A stretch of 64,000 nt of DNA from Hydrocarboniphaga sp. (GCF_028291725.1 NZ_JAQGNT010000042.1:62001-126000); one strand, 5' to 3'. Shown: positions 52,762-61,746, counted from the stretch's first letter. Translations and numbers: made by a program. The notes: generated by a model not told the origin, from the letters alone.

Positions 52762-53558
52762 GGCGTGGCTAGCCTGACGCGGAGCACGCGATCGCCGACC
52801 GTCGGCAGCAGGACTTCGCCGGCAATGCCACGCGCCAGCGCCTGCAACAGCGGCAGGGCGCGAGCCGCCGGATTGCCGACGCGCAGCGCCTCCAGTCCGG
52901 CCTCCGCGATGGTATCGGCGCTTCCGTCGCCGATCGACATCGCGATGCGTGCAATGCAGCCGGGCGTCGCACGCGCGCTCAGCACCAGTGCGGTCGCGAA
53001 CGGCCCGGCAATCGGTCGGCGCTCCAACAACGGTGCGGGCAGCGCAATGTCGTAGGCCACCAGCAGCACCTCGGCTCCGTCGGCGGCCCAAGTGAAGGCC
53101 TCAAGCAAGCCGGCCGCGAAACTCCAGTCCCAGGCCGACAGGCTGGTCGATGGCTTGGCGCAGGCAGTGGCGATGCTCCAGTAACCGGCGGCGGCGTTGT
53201 GCACCGAGTTGTGGAAGTCGGTAGGCGAGACCATGCGCGCGGGCTCGGCCAGTGCCGAACAGATGCGGTGAATCACCGGCGTATCGGCGTCGGACGAGGC
53301 GAACACTGTCGCCAGATCCTTCGGCGCGAAAACGCCGTTCTGCATCGCGTCTTCGGCAGCGCGGAACGCGAGGCGCACCGCGCCGCCGGCACGGCGGCGC
53401 TCGTTGGCCGGCAACAACTGCGGCTGATACGGAGGTAATTCTCCGGCGACATAGGCGCGCTCGCCGCGCAGCAGCGCTCGCGCTTCGGCCCAGTTCGGCA
53501 GGCCCGGGGCCGCGAGGCCGATCGCCTGCACGTAGATCGCGGTTCCGGGAGCGCTCAT
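52758..53558 (-). CDS. beta-ketoacyl synthase chain-length factor
   Basis: A 266-residue protein of the ketosynthase-like family used as chain-length factor in aryl-polyene synthesis: YVQAIGLAAPGLPNWAEARA, DLATVFASSDADTPVIHRIC and VSPTDFHNSVHNAAAGYWSI. The canonical catalytic cysteine context is replaced (SIATACAKPSTSLSAWDWSF), as expected for the non-condensing partner. It should pair with the ketosynthase encoded just upstream (4-bp overlap) to set polyene length. Confidence 0.87.
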   Translation of the reverse strand: MSAPGTAIYVQAIGLAAPGLPNWAEARALLRGERAYVAGELPPYQPQLLPANERRRAGGAVRLAFRAAEDAMQNGVFAPKDLATVFASSDADTPVIHRICSALAEPARMVSPTDFHNSVHNAAAGYWSIATACAKPSTSLSAWDWSFAAGLLEAFTWAADGAEVLLVAYDIALPAPLLERRPIAGPFATALVLSARATPGCIARIAMSIGDGSADTIAEAGLEALRVGNPAARALPLLQALARGIAGEVLLPTVGDRVLRVRLATP

Positions 53559-54739
53559 GTGGCGGCTCCGAACAACAGGCTGCAGTTGCTGCCACCAAAG
53601 CCGAAGGAATTGCTCAGCACGCGGTGCAGCGGACGATGGCTGGAGCGCATCTGGATCGCGCATCGCAGCTGCGGATCGAGCTCGCGCGTGTTCAGGCTGC
53701 GCGGCACGAAACCCTGCTGCAGGCAGATCAGCGAAATCGCCGCTTCGACGATGCCGGCCGCGCCCAGCGTATGCCCGGTCCAGCCCTTGGTGGAACTGCA
53801 GCGGGTATCGGCACCGAAGACCGCATGGACGCCGCGATCCTCGGACAGATCGTTGACCGGCGTGCCGGTGCCATGCAGGTTGACGTAGTCGACGGCGTCC
53901 GCGGCAAGGCCCGCACGATCCAGCGCGGCCTGCATTGCGGCGGCAGCGCCGAGGCCGTCCGGATGCGGCGTCGACATGTGATAAGCGTCACTGCTCTCGC
54001 CATAGCCGAGCAGGACGGGATCGGTAGCGCAGTCGGTCCGAACTTCGAGCAAGGCGAAACCCGCCGCCTCGCCGATCGAGATGCCGACGCGGGCCGCATC
54101 GGCCGGGCGGCACAGGTCTACCGAAATCAACTGCAGCGCATTGAAGCCATACAGTGTCGTCAGACACAGGCTGTCGACGCCGCCGACGATAGCGGCATCG
54201 CAGATGCCGCCATGAATCGCGCGCGAAGCGGACGCAAAAACTTTGGCGCTCGACGAACAGGCCGTGGAGATCGCGATCGCCGGTCCCGACAAGCCCAGCT
54301 CCAGACGCATGAAATCGGCGATTGAGTAAGTATTGTGCGTACGGCGATAGTCGAAGTCCGGGGATAGCGGCGACGACGCGCCGTCGCGCGATGCGTACGC
54401 GCGCTCGGTCTGACGGATGCCGGCGGTGCTGGTACCGATGAATACGCCGACGCGGTCGGCGCCATAACGTGCGCGCGCTGCACTGGCCGCCTCGCGGAAG
54501 CCGTCCTGATTCAGGCCGATGCGAGCGAGCCGGTTGTTGCGGCAATCCCAGCCGGAAAGCGCGCCTTCCAGCGCTTGATCGAGTCCGCCGACCTCGCCGA
54601 TCCAGCACGACAGCGCGCTGTCTTCGAATAGCCGCGACGATAGACCGCTGCGTTCCTCGCGCAAGGCCTGCCAATGCGCATCGACGCCGCGGCCGAGTGC
54701 CGAGGTCACCGTGTATCGGCTAATTCGCAGCGGCGTCAT
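53555..54739 (-). CDS. beta-ketoacyl-ACP synthase (FabB/FabF family)
   Basis: A 394-residue condensing enzyme with the full triad: Cys161 in AIAISTACSSSAKVF, His in YVNLHGTGTPVND, and His in KGWTGHTLGAAGIVEA; the C-terminal HRVLSNSFGFGGSNCSLLF is typical. It elongates the aryl-polyene chain with malonyl-ACP units. It overlaps both the acyltransferase and chain-length-factor genes by 4 bp. Confidence 0.92.
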   Translation of the reverse strand: MTPLRISRYTVTSALGRGVDAHWQALREERSGLSSRLFEDSALSCWIGEVGGLDQALEGALSGWDCRNNRLARIGLNQDGFREAASAARARYGADRVGVFIGTSTAGIRQTERAYASRDGASSPLSPDFDYRRTHNTYSIADFMRLELGLSGPAIAISTACSSSAKVFASASRAIHGGICDAAIVGGVDSLCLTTLYGFNALQLISVDLCRPADAARVGISIGEAAGFALLEVRTDCATDPVLLGYGESSDAYHMSTPHPDGLGAAAAMQAALDRAGLAADAVDYVNLHGTGTPVNDLSEDRGVHAVFGADTRCSSTKGWTGHTLGAAGIVEAAISLICLQQGFVPRSLNTRELDPQLRCAIQMRSSHRPLHRVLSNSFGFGGSNCSLLFGAAT

Positions 54740-55656
54740 GGCAACCAGAAATCATAGAAGTTGAACCAGTTGTACGGCGCCGACTTCGCGTAATGCGCAA
54801 GCCGGTCGGCATAACGCTGCGCGCAAGCCTGCACTGCTCCGGCGCGATCGCTGCGCGGCAGCCGGATATGCCGGTCGAAGACTTCGTAGTGGCAATCGTA
54901 GCGGCGGCCACCGCGATACAGCCCGAAGCCGAGCAGCACCGGCACACCGAGCACGCCCGCGAGAATCCAGGGACTGGCCGGCAGGCGCACGCGGCCGCCG
55001 AGAAAATCGACTTCGGTTGCAGGTTCGTCCTCGCGCAGACGGTCGCCCATGATGCCGATCACATGGCCGGCAGCCAGCGCCTGCTTCAATGCCAGCACCA
55101 GCTCCGGGCCGCGCGCGGACGCATCGATCACGTTGGCGGCGAGGTCCGGATTCAGCGCCTCGAGCATCTGCGTGACCATCGGGTTGTGCGCGCGATCCAT
55201 CAGTACGCGCACCGACAGACGATGGTCCTGCGTGCCATTGATGCGCAGGGCCTCGAAGCTGCCGATATGCGACACCAGAAGAATGCAGCCACCCTCGCGC
55301 GCGATCTCCAAAATCGGGCCGTGGCGATGCTCCTCCACTGCCAGCTGGTCGCGGCCGCCGCTGAGCAGGAACACCCGATCCAGGGCGCAGGAGGCGAAGC
55401 TGAAGAAATGCCGCGCCTGATCGCGCCAGTTCGGCTCGTGGCCGAACACACGTCGCAGATAGCCGATCGAAGCGCGACGCAGCGATCCGCCAGTCAGCAG
55501 AAAATAGCCGACGATGGGATACAGCAACAGGCGCACCGGCGCGCGGCCGAACCGCCGCGCCAGAGCGATCAGCAAGGCCAGCATCAGCGGCGTGCTGCGT
55601 TCGCGCTGCGCTTTCCATTGCGGGTCGCCGCCGCGAATCTGCTGCTGCCGGCTCAT
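54736..55656 (-). CDS. LpxL/HtrB-type acyltransferase of the pigment cluster
   Basis: A 306-residue protein of the lauroyl/lysophospholipid acyltransferase group: a hydrophobic N-terminal region, FFSFASCALDRVFLLSG, ILLVSHIGSFEALR (serving as the H-x4-D/E site), and HVIGIMGDRLREDEPATEVD. It probably transfers an acyl chain to the polyene carrier lipid or moves the polyene onto a lipid. The ATG at 55656 overlaps the dehydratase stop by 4 bp. Confidence 0.83.
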   Translation of the reverse strand: MSRQQQIRGGDPQWKAQRERSTPLMLALLIALARRFGRAPVRLLLYPIVGYFLLTGGSLRRASIGYLRRVFGHEPNWRDQARHFFSFASCALDRVFLLSGGRDQLAVEEHRHGPILEIAREGGCILLVSHIGSFEALRINGTQDHRLSVRVLMDRAHNPMVTQMLEALNPDLAANVIDASARGPELVLALKQALAAGHVIGIMGDRLREDEPATEVDFLGGRVRLPASPWILAGVLGVPVLLGFGLYRGGRRYDCHYEVFDRHIRLPRSDRAGAVQACAQRYADRLAHYAKSAPYNWFNFYDFWLP

Positions 55657-55952
55657 GCGAGGCTGATGCTGCCTTGCGCCAGCACGCCCCCGCGAGATTC
55701 GCAGCGGAATTTCCACAGCGTTGCGCTCACTTGCTCCAGCACGATCTCGAAAGCCTGCGCCGGCAGCAGAACCTGTAGAAATTTTACCGTCGGCACTCCG
55801 CTGATGCGCGCGGCACCGGAGGTCGCGCAGACCGCGGCGGCGACGCACTCGAGCATCACCACGCCAGGGACGATCGGCCGGCCCGGGAAATGTCCGATCA
55901 GGCTCGGATGCTCGGCCGGAACCAGCGCGCGGATGCGTAATTCAGCGCTCAA
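55653..55952 (-). CDS. hotdog-fold dehydratase, ApeI/FabZ-like
   Basis: A 99-residue FabA/FabZ-like domain with the active-site segment LIGHFPGRPIVPGVVMLECV. It dehydrates 3-hydroxyacyl-ACP in polyene elongation, as ApeI does. The apparent start is a TTG at 55952 overlapping the AMP-ligase end by 11 bp; there is no suitable ATG. Confidence 0.82.
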   Translation of the reverse strand: MSAELRIRALVPAEHPSLIGHFPGRPIVPGVVMLECVAAAVCATSGAARISGVPTVKFLQVLLPAQAFEIVLEQVSATLWKFRCESRGGVLAQGSISLA

Positions 55953-57261
55953 TGTGCGACCCCAGCGCCGCGAGCAACGTTGCGCGCGACAGCTTGCCGA
56001 GTTCGTTGCGCGGCAGACGTTCGAGCCGGATTAGCGGCCGAGGCAGCAGCACCGGATCGAGGCTCTGCGCGAGACGCGCCAGGATAGCCGCGCGACTCAG
56101 CCGAGGCGCGACCACCAGCGCTGCGGGCCGTTGCTCGGCATCGCCGTCGACCGGCGGCAGAAACACTATGGCGTCCTCGACGCCCGGCACGGCGAGCAGT
56201 CGCGCGGTCAGCTCGGACAGCGAGGCGCGCTTGCCGCCGACCTTGACCAGATCGTCGCCACGGCCGAGCAGCCGGAAGCGCTGCTCATCGATCGCCTCAA
56301 CGCGGTCCTGCAGCGGCAGCGGCTCCGGCAGATGCGCGGCGTGGATCACGGATCCGTCGGCGTCGGCACGCAGCCGTGTGCCTTCATGCAGCTGCCAGAT
56401 GTCGCCGAGGACGCTACGCCGTGTCGCCAGGCTACCCGCTTCGGTGCAGCCGTAGATTTCGTATACCGGCGCGTCGAATCGCGCTTCGGCCTCGGCCGCG
56501 CGCTGCGCGCTCAGCGGCGCGGTCGCGGACACGATCGCCGCCACTCTCGGAAATTTCACCGAGGCCGCGACGCAGGCGCGCAGATGCAGGGGCGTGGTCA
56601 CCAGCAGGCGCGGCTCCGGCACCGCCGCAAGCGCGTCGGCGATGTCCTGCGCAAAGAACGGGCGCGCCGAGGAACTGCGGCAACCGGCGGCCAGTGCGAG
56701 GCTCATCGTCAACTCGAGCCCGTACATATGCTGGGACGGCACGGTGCCGACGACGTTGATGCCCACTGCGGAATCGAACAAGCGCGCCGCGGCGAGCCGC
56801 GCGGTCGCGACCAGCGTGCCCCAGGTCTTGGCGTGTGCTTGCGGCGCGCCGGTGCTGCCCGAGGTATAGGCGATGGCGACGGTCGCGCCCGCCGCGATCC
56901 GCGGAGATTCGCGCGCAGGAAAGGCCTTGGTCGACTCCGGCAACACGAGCACTGGACACGGTGCCTCGGCGTGCGTGCGATCGCCGACCAGATAGCAGCC
57001 GGGATGCGCAGCAGCTATCCGCCCGATCATTTCCGGAGCCGCGCTCGGCGGGAGCAAGTTGATCTGTCCACGCAAGGCAATCGCGACGAAGGCGAGCATG
57101 AATAGATAACGGTCCTCGCAGAGATTCAGTGCGGCCGCCGCATCCGGCAGGCTGGCCGCCAGTGCCGCAGCTTCGCCGAGAAACTGCGCGGCGCTGACCG
57201 GCACCGAGCCGCGCCAGGCGAGCACGTCGTCCATCCGGCTGGCGTCGATGATCGTCAGCAT
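55942..57261 (-). CDS. AMP-dependent acyl-ACP ligase
   Basis: A 439-residue ANL-family enzyme. AMP-binding P-loop AIAYTSGSTGAPQAHAKTWG, VYEIYGCTEAGSLATRR (A5 region) and the hinge/C-terminal LLGRGDDLVKVGGKRASL. In aryl-polyene clusters this ligase loads the aryl starter (such as 4-hydroxybenzoate) onto the carrier protein. It is shorter than typical acyl-CoA ligases, as is usual in these clusters. Confidence 0.87.
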   Translation of the reverse strand: MLTIIDASRMDDVLAWRGSVPVSAAQFLGEAAALAASLPDAAAALNLCEDRYLFMLAFVAIALRGQINLLPPSAAPEMIGRIAAAHPGCYLVGDRTHAEAPCPVLVLPESTKAFPARESPRIAAGATVAIAYTSGSTGAPQAHAKTWGTLVATARLAAARLFDSAVGINVVGTVPSQHMYGLELTMSLALAAGCRSSSARPFFAQDIADALAAVPEPRLLVTTPLHLRACVAASVKFPRVAAIVSATAPLSAQRAAEAEARFDAPVYEIYGCTEAGSLATRRSVLGDIWQLHEGTRLRADADGSVIHAAHLPEPLPLQDRVEAIDEQRFRLLGRGDDLVKVGGKRASLSELTARLLAVPGVEDAIVFLPPVDGDAEQRPAALVVAPRLSRAAILARLAQSLDPVLLPRPLIRLERLPRNELGKLSRATLLAALGSHIER

Positions 57262-57265
57262 CGTC

Positions 57266-57928
57266 TCAGGCCGCGTGATAGCGGGTGCGAATCAGCGTCA
57301 GCAAATGATCGACGAAGCTCTGATGCGGCTGGCCGCGAAAGCGAATGCGCCGGTACCCGTATTCTCCGACGAACAGCAGGCCTGTCAGCAGATAGTTGAT
57401 GAAGTTGGTAACAAGCGACCACAGCCACAGCGGGCCGGTCAGCGCGAGTACGAACGCCGCGGCGACCTGCAGCGCGAGCACGAACACCCAAAGCCAGGTC
57501 ACGTGACGTGTGTAGTCGAGACGCGCTTCATCGAGCGGTCCCGAAGAGGCTTGCGCGATGCGGGTCACGAGCGGCATCCGGCCGCGGCGCAGCGATCCGG
57601 CAAATACCAGCAACAGCATGCCCGGCAGCGCGATCGGCGGTACGAACAGCGCGTAGATCGCGCCGCCGAGCAAGCTCAGCCCATAGAACGCGGCGCTCGC
57701 CGCGACCAGCAGCAGCCAGGCATTGACGCGAGCGGCACGCAGCGAGGCGTACAGCGGAATCGCGGCCAGCAGCACCAGTGCCAGACATTCGAGCGCCGGC
57801 TGCTGGCGCAGCACGGCCAGGTGCACGACGATCAGATAGCAGATGCCGAGTACGATTTGCACGAGCGGGGAGCCGGCCGGCTTGCGTCGCTGCGCGGATT
57901 CAGCGGCGGCGCGATTGCACGTGCGCAC
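57266..57928 (-). CDS. COG4648-type membrane protein of the pigment cluster
   Basis: A 220-residue protein with about six membrane segments (VQIVLGICYLIVVHLAVL, LECLALVLLAAIPLYASL, AWLLLVAASAAFYGLSLLGG, WLWVFVLALQVAAAFVLAL). This polytopic protein is a regular member of aryl-polyene clusters, between the carrier protein and AMP-ligase; its function is unknown. The start is uncertain: a GTG at 57928 inside the ACP gene is used, another GTG near 57864 would remove the first 21 residues. Confidence 0.75.
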   Translation of the reverse strand: MRTCNRAAAESAQRRKPAGSPLVQIVLGICYLIVVHLAVLRQQPALECLALVLLAAIPLYASLRAARVNAWLLLVAASAAFYGLSLLGGAIYALFVPPIALPGMLLLVFAGSLRRGRMPLVTRIAQASSGPLDEARLDYTRHVTWLWVFVLALQVAAAFVLALTGPLWLWSLVTNFINYLLTGLLFVGEYGYRRIRFRGQPHQSFVDHLLTLIRTRYHAA

Positions 57929-58190
57929 AGAGTTCGCGTAGCGAGCTGAAGATCGTCTTGGTGTCGGCGTCGTCGGAGCGCAGCTCGACGCCGTATTTTT
58001 GCTGGATTGCCAACGCAATCTCCAGCGCGTCGATCGAATCCAGACCGAGTCCGGACTGATCGTGGCCGAACAGTGGAGCGACCGGATCGATCGCCGCCGC
58101 GTCCCTGTCTTCAAGGTTCAGAGCCTGGACCAGCAGGGCCGCCAACTCGAGTTCCACTGCCGTTTTTTCGATCACCACACCCGACGCCAT
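57900..58190 (-). CDS. acyl carrier protein 1 of the pigment cluster
   Basis: A 96-residue carrier protein. Ser52 in LGLDSIDALEIAL is the phosphopantetheine site. First gene of the minus-strand pigment operon. The second carrier protein is on the plus strand at 59222; two ACPs are usual for aryl-polyene systems, as with ApeE and ApeF. Confidence 0.9.
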   Translation of the reverse strand: MASGVVIEKTAVELELAALLVQALNLEDRDAAAIDPVAPLFGHDQSGLGLDSIDALEIALAIQQKYGVELRSDDADTKTIFSSLRELCAHVQSRRR

Positions 58191-58198
58191 ATCACTGC

Positions 58199-58224
58199 CT
58201 GATTGTTTGAGCTGATTGTTTGAG
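58199..58224. repeat. 13-bp tandem duplication upstream of the first ACP gene
   Basis: CTGATTGTTTGAG occurs twice head to tail (58199-58211, 58212-58224), only 8 bp upstream of the ATG of the minus-strand ACP gene, in its likely leader. The 211-bp gap to the plus-strand operon contains no gene. Confidence 0.7.
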
Positions 58225-58362
58225 TACTAATCCGGGATCGCCCTGAGGGCTTTCCCCGGCGGTTTGCTCGGCCGCTGCGCGATCATCATCGCATGCCGTC
58301 TGCGCCACTTGTAGGCAGGCCGTGCGCGCATGCAAACTGGTTTTATCTGACAGCGTCGACCC

Positions 58363-58395
58363 AGCCTCAGTCGAGCCTCAATCAAGCCTCAATAG
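58363..58395 (+). repeat. three tandem 11-bp repeats ahead of the plus-strand pigment operon
   Basis: AGCCTCAGTCG, AGCCTCAATCA and AGCCTCAATAG follow one another without gaps, ending 6 bp before the ATG at 58402. Spacing of one DNA turn suggests operator-like sites or a slippage-prone leader; no ribosome-binding site is evident there. Confidence 0.65.
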
Positions 58396-58401
58396 CGGCC
58401 C

Positions 58402-59190
58402 ATGAACCTGCTTCGCCGTCGCATCGATCTTGCCTGGCGCCTTTTCGGCACCGCCTTCAGCTTCGCCTGCTTCGGCGTCGGCGCGATCGTCATCAGTATT
58501 ACCGTATTCCCCGCGATCCGCCTGATCTCGCCTGATCGCGATCTGCGGCGCCGCCGCATCCAGCGCGCGATGCGCCAGGTGATGAGCCTGTTCGTGTGGC
58601 TGATGAAGACGCTGGGCGTCATCACCTGCGCCGTGCACGGCGCAGAAAAACTGCGCAGACCGGGGCAGCTGGTAATCGCCAATCATCCGAGCCTGATCGA
58701 CGTGGTGATGCTGATCGCGCTGATGCCGCAAGTGGATTGCATCGTCAAGCAGGCGCTGTGGCGCAACCCATTCCTGCGCTGGCCGGTGACCTGGGCTGGC
58801 TATATCCCGAATCGGGACCCCGAAAATCTGGTCGAGGAATGCGCAGCCGCGTTGCGCGCCGGGCGCTCGCTGATCGTGTTCCCCGAGGGTACGCGCACGG
58901 TTCCGGGCGCTCCGATGCATTTCAAGCGCGGTGCCGCGCAGATCGCGCTGGCCGCCGGCTGCGAAGTGCGGCCGGTCCGGATCGAGGTCGCGCCGCCGAT
59001 GCTGGGCAAGCACCACCACTGGCATTGGGTGCCGCCGCAGCCCGGACATTGGCAGATCGAGGTCGGCGAAATCATCGCGCCGTCCGAGATCGCGGCCTTC
59101 GGCGGCGCGCAGGGCCTGGCGGCGCGGCGCCTGACCCGACACTTCCTGGACCGATTGTCCGGCGACCTCCCAGCGCCAGCACCCGTATAA
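58402..59190 (+). CDS. PlsC-family 1-acyl-glycerol-3-phosphate acyltransferase-like protein
   Basis: A 262-residue protein with an N-terminal membrane helix (TAFSFACFGVGAIVISITVF), acyltransferase motif NHPSLID (the N-H-x4-D site) and the glycerophosphate-binding FPEGTR. Aryl-polyene clusters encode such an enzyme, thought to help build the lipid anchor of the polyene. It starts the plus-strand operon, 211 bp from the divergent ACP gene. Confidence 0.86.
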   Translation: MNLLRRRIDLAWRLFGTAFSFACFGVGAIVISITVFPAIRLISPDRDLRRRRIQRAMRQVMSLFVWLMKTLGVITCAVHGAEKLRRPGQLVIANHPSLIDVVMLIALMPQVDCIVKQALWRNPFLRWPVTWAGYIPNRDPENLVEECAAALRAGRSLIVFPEGTRTVPGAPMHFKRGAAQIALAAGCEVRPVRIEVAPPMLGKHHHWHWVPPQPGHWQIEVGEIIAPSEIAAFGGAQGLAARRLTRHFLDRLSGDLPAPAPV

Positions 59191-59221
59191 TCCGGGTTTT
59201 AGGGCAGAACACCTCGCGCAC

Positions 59222-59470
59222 ATGCGTAGTCGAGCAGAAATCTTCGAGCACCTCAAGGCCAAGCTGGTCGAGCTGTTCGAGACCGACCCGGCGAAAATCA
59301 CGCCCGAGGCCCATCTGTACGCCGATCTGGACATCGACAGCATCGATGCGATCGATCTGGTGCTAGCGCTGAAGGAATACACCGGCAAAAAGATCCAGCC
59401 GGAGGAATTCAAGAGCGTGCGCACGGTCGGCGACGTGGTCAACGCGATCGAAGCGATCCTGGCCAAGTAG
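59222..59470 (+). CDS. acyl carrier protein 2 of the pigment cluster
   Basis: An 82-residue carrier protein with Ser40 in DLDIDSIDAIDL as phosphopantetheine site. It is 31 bp after the acyltransferase gene. It differs in sequence from the other ACP, so the two may serve starter loading and elongation. Confidence 0.92.
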   Translation: MRSRAEIFEHLKAKLVELFETDPAKITPEAHLYADLDIDSIDAIDLVLALKEYTGKKIQPEEFKSVRTVGDVVNAIEAILAK

Positions 59471-59501
59471 TCGGCTCACGCCGAGCGAGCGCCGCAGCCG
59501 A

Positions 59502-59894
59502 ATGAGCCTCCAATCGCCACCGGTGCTGCGCGCAAATCGTCTGGATTCGCGCCTGGATTCAAGCCTGGATTCGCGCGTCGAACTCGAGTTGCAGCTGAGC
59601 CCGGATCGGGATCGGGCAGACGGCCCCTTCGAGGGGCACTTCCCCGAGCATGCGGTGCTGCCCGGCCTGATCCAGCTGCACTGGGTGGTCGAGCTGGCGC
59701 AGCGTCATCTGCAGGTCGGCGCGAGGTTCCGCGATCTGGTCGGCGTCAAGTTCCAGAAAGTAATCCAGCCCGGTCAGCGGCTGAATCTGGAACTGGAGTG
59801 GAACGACGCGCTCGGCGAACTGCGCTTCCGCTACCACGCATCTGGTGATACGTACTCGTCCGGCAAGCTGCGCGTCGCCGATCGGGCAGCGTAG
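59502..59894 (+). CDS. hotdog-fold dehydratase-like protein
   Basis: A 130-residue FabA/FabZ-like protein with FEGHFPEHAVLPGLIQLHWV at the active-site position and VGVKFQKVIQPGQRLNLELE. The histidine of GHFP is present, so activity is possible. The N-terminus contains a short imperfect repeat (SRLDSSLDSRVEL). It is one of three hotdog proteins in the cluster. The TAG stop overlaps the next start as TAGTG. Confidence 0.8.
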   Translation: MSLQSPPVLRANRLDSRLDSSLDSRVELELQLSPDRDRADGPFEGHFPEHAVLPGLIQLHWVVELAQRHLQVGARFRDLVGVKFQKVIQPGQRLNLELEWNDALGELRFRYHASGDTYSSGKLRVADRAA

Positions 59895-60646
59895 TGCCTG
59901 AGTCGTTCAAACCCTGCATCGTGGTGCCGTTCTACGATCACCAACTCGCCATCGGCCGCACCGTCGACCGGCTGCGCGGCTGCGGCTTGCCGTGCTGGCT
60001 GGTCGACGACGGCAGCAGCGCCGAGGCGCAAACCGTGCTGTACGACATCGCCGCTGCGGAATCGGGCTGGCTGCAGCTGCTGCATCTGTCGCCGAACCAG
60101 GGCAAGGGCGTCGCGGTGATGGCGGGCGCCGCCGCGGCGATCGCGGCCGGCTACACCCACGCGGTGCAGGTCGACGCCGACGGCCAGCACGATATCGACG
60201 ACATCCCTCACCTGCTGCAACTCGCGCGCGACCAGCCGGCGGCGCTGGTCACCGGTGTGCCGATCTACGACGAGTCGGTGCCGCGCTCGCGTCTGTACGG
60301 CCGCTACCTCACCCATTTCTGGGTATGGATCCACACGCTGTCTTTTTCGATCCGCGATTCGATGTGCGGTTTTCGCGTGTACCCGCTCGCGGCTACGCTG
60401 GCGGTGTGGGACGCGGGCGGCGTCGGCCGGCGCATGGATTTCGACACCGCGATCATGGTGCGGCTGTATTGGCGCGGCGCCAGGGTTGTACAAATGCCGA
60501 CGCGTGTGAGCTACCCGCTCGACGGCGTCTCGCACTTCGACCTGCTGCGCGACAACCTGCGCATATCGTGGATGCATACACGGCTGTTCTTCGGCATGCT
60601 GCCGCGCCTGCCCGGCCTGCTGCTGAAACGGCTCGGAGCCAGCTGA
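59894..60646 (+). CDS. family 2 glycosyltransferase of the pigment cluster
   Basis: A 250-residue GT-A fold enzyme: IVVPFYDHQLAIGRTVDRLR, LVDDGSSAEAQTVLYDI, VQVDADGQHDIDDIPHLL (D-x-D) and MCGFRVYPLAATLAVWDAGG. Such a dolichyl-phosphate-mannose-synthase-like transferase is typical of aryl-polyene clusters, presumably adding a sugar to the polyene lipid. GTG start. Confidence 0.87.
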   Translation: MPESFKPCIVVPFYDHQLAIGRTVDRLRGCGLPCWLVDDGSSAEAQTVLYDIAAAESGWLQLLHLSPNQGKGVAVMAGAAAAIAAGYTHAVQVDADGQHDIDDIPHLLQLARDQPAALVTGVPIYDESVPRSRLYGRYLTHFWVWIHTLSFSIRDSMCGFRVYPLAATLAVWDAGGVGRRMDFDTAIMVRLYWRGARVVQMPTRVSYPLDGVSHFDLLRDNLRISWMHTRLFFGMLPRLPGLLLKRLGAS

Positions 60647-61065
60647 TGGAAGCGGCAGAACGAAGCGTCGAAATCCAGATCAAGGTGCCGTTTCACGACG
60701 TCGATTCGGCGGGCATGGTATGGCACGGCCATTACGCCAAGTACTTCGAAGTGGCGCGTTGCGAGCTGCTGGAAAGCTTCGGGTATTCGTATATGGCGAT
60801 GATCGAATCCGGCTACACCTGGCCGGTGATCGACATGCATCTGCGCTATGTGCGGCCTGCCACGTTCGGTCAGCAGATCGCGGTTCGCGCAACGCTGAAG
60901 GAATGGGAACACCGGTTGCGCATCGGATATCTGATCCGCGATGCCAACACCGGCGAGCGCATGACCAAGGGCGACACCGTGCAGGTCGCGGTCGATCTGA
61001 AGAACATGGAAATGCAGCTGGCATCGCCGCGCGTCCTGCTGGAACGGCTCGGCATCGCAAAATGA
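60646..61065 (+). CDS. 4-hydroxybenzoyl-CoA-thioesterase-like hotdog protein
   Basis: A 139-residue 4HBT/YbgC-type thioesterase with the active-site segment VPFHDVDSAGMVWHGHYAKY and FEVARCELLESFGYSY. It may release the polyene acid from the carrier or edit stalled chains. It overlaps the glycosyltransferase by one base and the next gene by 4 bp. Confidence 0.88.
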   Translation: MEAAERSVEIQIKVPFHDVDSAGMVWHGHYAKYFEVARCELLESFGYSYMAMIESGYTWPVIDMHLRYVRPATFGQQIAVRATLKEWEHRLRIGYLIRDANTGERMTKGDTVQVAVDLKNMEMQLASPRVLLERLGIAK

Positions 61066-61739
61066 ATCGTAAAATGAAAAGCTCGCTCCCGATGCTCGCG
61101 ATCGGCCTCGCCGCCTGGATCAACTGCATCGGCGGGACAGCGACGGCCGCCGATGCGGTGTTCGCGCATCGCGCCGACCCGGCGACGGTGCAGAAACTGC
61201 TTTCGGCGCCGGCGCGCGAACTGAGCCGTAGTCCGGTGCTGCGCGGGCATTTTTCGCAGCGCAAATTCCTGCGCGAGCTGCCGACGCCGTTGACCTCGAG
61301 CGGCGATTTCCTGTTCGCCCGCGATCTCGGCATCAGCTGGCATACACGAGTGCCCTTCGACTCCGAATTCGTGCTCAGCCGTACCGGCATGATGCAGAAG
61401 GACTCCGGCAGTGTCGCAATGAGCCTGTCGTCCGATCAGCAACCGGCATTGCAGATCGCGCTGCGCCTGTTCGTCGGCCTGTTCTCGCTGGACCTCGATG
61501 CGCTGGCTGCGGATTTCGATCTTTACGGAATCAAGACCGGCGAGCACTGGCAGCTGGGCTTGAAACCGAAAAGCGCCGCGATGTCCGCGGTGTTCAACGA
61601 GGCGCTGGTCGATGGCGCCACCACCGTCGAGAGCGTGGAGATGCATGACGCCAGTGGCGACCGCACGCTGATTACGATCCTGGACATGCAGACCGCTCCT
61701 GCACCGACGCCCGAAGATCGCCGGCACTTCGCGCGCTGA
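61062..61739 (+). CDS. LolA-like outer-membrane lipid carrier of the pigment cluster
   Basis: A 225-residue exported protein with signal SSLPMLAIGLAAWINCIGGT and cleavage near TAADA. The mature part is LolA-like: LSRSPVLRGHFSQRKFLREL, LTSSGDFLFARDLGISWHTR and LKPKSAAMSAVFNEALVDGA. In aryl-polyene clusters it is believed to ferry the hydrophobic product across the periplasm, acting with the MMPL exporter encoded next. Confidence 0.87.
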   Translation: MNRKMKSSLPMLAIGLAAWINCIGGTATAADAVFAHRADPATVQKLLSAPARELSRSPVLRGHFSQRKFLRELPTPLTSSGDFLFARDLGISWHTRVPFDSEFVLSRTGMMQKDSGSVAMSLSSDQQPALQIALRLFVGLFSLDLDALAADFDLYGIKTGEHWQLGLKPKSAAMSAVFNEALVDGATTVESVEMHDASGDRTLITILDMQTAPAPTPEDRRHFAR

Positions 61740-61746
61740 GCACGCG

